Below are positions 61,436 through 64,000 of a stretch of DNA of 64,000 bases, in pieces. The notes beneath the pieces are model-generated. The model was not told the DNA's origin and searched no databases. It worked only from the letters and a program-made list of their open reading frames with translations. The stretch lies in the NCBI GenBank assembly GCA_019614645.1, contig JABWDB010000002.1:28447501-28511500 (forward strand), written 5' to 3'. This DNA is from Stratiolaelaps scimitus. Its lineage: Eukaryota; Arthropoda; Arachnida; Mesostigmata; Laelapidae. Both the position numbers and the translations under genes were made by a program. Position 1 is the stretch's first letter; every line of letters begins with the position of its first letter.

Positions 61436-63030
61436 ATGCACTTTGTCGAAGTCGGCTCGCAGACAGTGTCCTCACTTAGTTCCAGGACGATATCCGGTCT
61501 GATCTGGAATCAATTTGGACTGCTCGCAGTTCGGCTTTTGCAGTTACCCAGGTCAGCAGTAACGAAATACAAAGGGGGCTTGACACCACTAAGGCTAGTT
61601 GGCGCATTGGAGTCACTGGTGTCCCCAACAAACTGATAAAACTCGCATCCTCAGCACTCGCTGGGCCTCTAGCTTACGTGGTCAACTTGTCTACGAAGAC
61701 TGGATCATTCCCCAGTAGGCTAAAGGAGGCAGTAATTATCCCAGTTTTCATGGACAAGGGCGACGCCCAGACTCTCATCTAATTATCGGCCGATTTCACT
61801 GGCAGCCTACTTATCCAAGATTTTTGAAAATATTGTGATAACCAGGTTAGGACACCAACTCAAGCTCTCAAATTTCTTCTCTCCTAGCCAATTTGGTTTT
61901 CGCAGAGCCCGCTCTACCGAGCTATCGTAGCACATTTATGGCAGGAGATCGTGGAGACCATAGAGAGGAAACACATCTGTCTAGGGGCTTTTCTCTACGC
62001 GGCGCCCGCATTCAATTGCGTGCGCCACTCTTTCTTCCTTCAAATGTTAGAAAGCATCGGCTGTGGTCCTACGGTTGTTGAATGGTTTCGGTCATACCTT
62101 TTGGACAGATGACAGACAGTAAAGGTCAGCGGGGTTGAGTCAACGGTCGGGTAATTAACATCGGAACTCCAGAGGAATCCGCTCTGGGGCATATCCCCTA
62201 CATGTTCTTAATCCTACTTAACTTCATTCTCCTGAAGATCTCAGCCGCTAATCGTTGTAAGGCGATTGCGTACGCAGATGACACCTCTTTGCTATTCCGC
62301 ATTTGTCCATCCACGTTCGAATCTGATTTCCAAGGTGCGCTTACTGATGTGGAGTGGGCGATCGGAATCTTCACTTAGTTTGGCCTTGTTGTCGACGAAA
62401 AATACACCGTTCTCACATTATTCCGATCCTCGAAAAGGGCAACATTAGTTGACCATTTGGAAGCGTGGTTTCTTTGTCCCCTTCCACCAAGTGTGTGGGC
62501 TTGACAATCCATGAGACCTCGGACCCTTGCGCCCAAATGTTACACAGTAATCGCGTCTATAAGGCGGCTTCGAAAGCTCGGAGTCTCCATTGTGGGTCTA
62601 CTCTTGACGTACAAGACGCTGCTGCTGCCCCTACTATGCTTTGCGATTTCTATCTGGAGCGGTGGCTATAAAGAAACGATAAGGCGCGCCGAGATCATAA
62701 ATAATGATTCGCTCAGGGAAATAGGTGGCGGACGTCGCAAAGACTCTTTCAATTAGCAAATCTTACACAATTCATGTCGCTCTCCTCGCCTTTAAAATGT
62801 CGAGGGGGTTGATCCCGGCGGACATAGCATTCCCGATTACCGCTATCGAGAAGAGAACTACCCGACGTCCAACTGTGTTTGCGATGCCATTTGTTATTAA
62901 GGAATCTAGTCGCCATGCACTTGCCCCTCGTCTACCGGTAGTCTGGTGTTCATTACCAAAGGAGATTCGGGCGCTCACCTCAAGCAAGGCGTTCTTGCGG
63001 GCAGTGAAGAACGCCATCAACAACAGATAA
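61436..63030 (+). pseudogene. LINE reverse transcriptase and C-terminal domain remnant
   Basis: Starts with HFVEVGSQTVSSLSS, then GPLAYVVNLSTKTGSFPSRL and EAVIIPVFMDKGD (about 61,660-61,760). After a shift it reads YRPISLAAYLSKIFENIV and SPSQFGFRRARSTE. The catalytic box is IAYADDTSLLF (62271-62282 encodes YADD). The thumb follows: VIASIRRLRKLG, LTYKTLLLPLLCFAISIWSGG. The end reads VALLAFKMSRGLIPADIAFP and LPVVWCSLPKEIRALTSSKA, with a stop at 63028-63030. At least four frame changes or stops interrupt the whole. Confidence 0.87.
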
Positions 63031-63391
63031 TAACTGACTAAGACCGTCAATTAAGTGATAATACGGGAAATCCGCACTCCTGTGATTGTTCATATTAATA
63101 CAGATTTTTATCTTGTAGTTTGTACCTTACAAATCGAATTTGTGTATAATTATACTAGACATGCTTCATGTAAGGATAATGCCATTGCGAATAGCTTGGT
63201 AGATGTAGTTGTGGCATACAATTATTAGGATCATTGAATGTACTGAATAGGAGTGTGTCCCTTAGCCCTACCCTTAGGCGATGTACCTTACCTAAATATT
63301 ATTCCTTACAAACTCAATATTTCTTTATCTGAGAACTTAAGCAGTGTAAAAACCGCAGTTCCATGAATAAACCTCAATATGAATGAATGAA

Positions 63392-64000
63392 CTGTAAGTT
63401 CAATGAAATTTTGACCAAGGTTTAAAAATGAGTACGATAGAAACAGGGCATTAGTGAGGAAAAACCCCGTTCCTGGGAGACACTCGACTCGTCAGCACAT
63501 CACAATAAAAAATGATTGGAGTGTTGAGTTCGCTAAGGTAACCTTGCAAATTAATTGATGTTTGCTCGACACCGAACCTCAAAAAATAATACTTATGAAC
63601 TTAGGTTAGACCAGCCCAGTTGACATCGGTGTGCCTCATTAGATAGTTTTAGACAGTCAGACGCTGCAATGTTTTACCTAAAATGTTTTCAAGTCAAGCA
63701 CAAAATGCTATCGTTTGTTTTATAGCTTTAGCTCGCTGGCGTATGGACGGAGGGACTGATCCACGCAGTGAAACGTTGACAGAGAGCTAATTCCTGCAGA
63801 ACCGTGACCCACTTGTCCTCATTTACCATCGATATGAATAAATGTAAGAGGATGCACTGTTATATACGGACTCTTTGCAGCTTACGGCGCTATACAAGTG
63901 TGAGATCTGCGACATGGCAGTGTTTGCAACAAAGTACATCCATACTCTATATATACAACTTCAGTCGAATGATTCAAGCGAAATCGATTTTGTGGAAGCG
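63392..64000. other. No gene recognised
   Basis: Sequence beyond the LINE tail. I see no conserved frame, RNA or element end. Confidence 0.45.

Larger units (their letters stand above)
60430..63391 (+). mobile_element. 5'-truncated LINE (endonuclease plus RT), inactivated
   Basis: The element contains an apurinic-type endonuclease remnant, an RT domain with a Y-A-D-D box and a conserved C-terminal segment. It ends in an AATAAA-like motif (63365-63370) and GAAT/TGAA tandem units (63380-63391), a plausible LINE tail. Motif order is colinear, unlike the intron-3 copy. ORF1 and the endonuclease N-terminus are absent, as expected for 5' truncation. Several frameshifts and stops show that it is dead. 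The motifs suit the Jockey/CR1 group; exact clade is not determined. Confidence 0.88.

Noticed and set aside
1..64000. CRISPR array, bacterial operon, prophage or rRNA genes
   Set aside because: No regularly spaced repeats, no prokaryotic gene layout and no rRNA-like sequence. Spliced exons show the DNA is eukaryotic.

Overview
This is a eukaryotic, AT-rich, gene-poor window with simple repeats, spliced coding sequence and many decayed transposable elements. The only gene I can support is a five-exon SoxB-group transcription factor (closest to SoxB2/Sox21) on the minus strand, 26974 down to 17963. Its five exons join in frame into a 483-residue protein with a complete HMG box. The protein and the repeat content fit an arthropod. 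A chelicerate (mite or tick) is my best guess, but it is inference only.

Layout. 1-17,788 holds no supportable gene. It carries a possible LINE 3' tail (607-1076), two tRNA-like SINE pieces (6362-6446, 9517-9590) and a decayed LINE with a restriction-like endonuclease (RLE) domain (about 10,190-11,700). 17,789-27,480 is the Sox locus. Intron 3 is mostly filled by a same-strand, internally rearranged LINE (19,450-21,960). A GC-rich segment with a perfect NRF1-like palindrome lies about 450 bp upstream of the start codon. 27,661-34,695 is AT-rich and apparently empty apart from a perfect GATA-containing palindrome. 34,698-36,273 is a complete Tc1-type transposon with 231-bp identical terminal inverted repeats, TA target duplications and a dead transposase. 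36,276-46,600 has GC-richer patches but no recognisable gene. 46,603-47,462 combines a dead mariner and an RLE-LINE tail. 48,560-49,690 is another dead LINE. 55,610-56,215 is a second large piece of the RLE-LINE. 60,430-63,391 is a 5'-truncated LINE with endonuclease and reverse transcriptase remains.

How it fits together. The Sox protein would be a nuclear, DNA-bending regulator, typically of neural or segmental development in its family. All other coding traces are self-replicating elements, and every one shows stops, frameshifts or truncation. The most unusual features are the remote 67-nt first coding exon of the Sox gene, an intron inside its HMG box, the Tc1 element whose ends are identical while its transposase is broken, and the three-copy RLE-LINE family.
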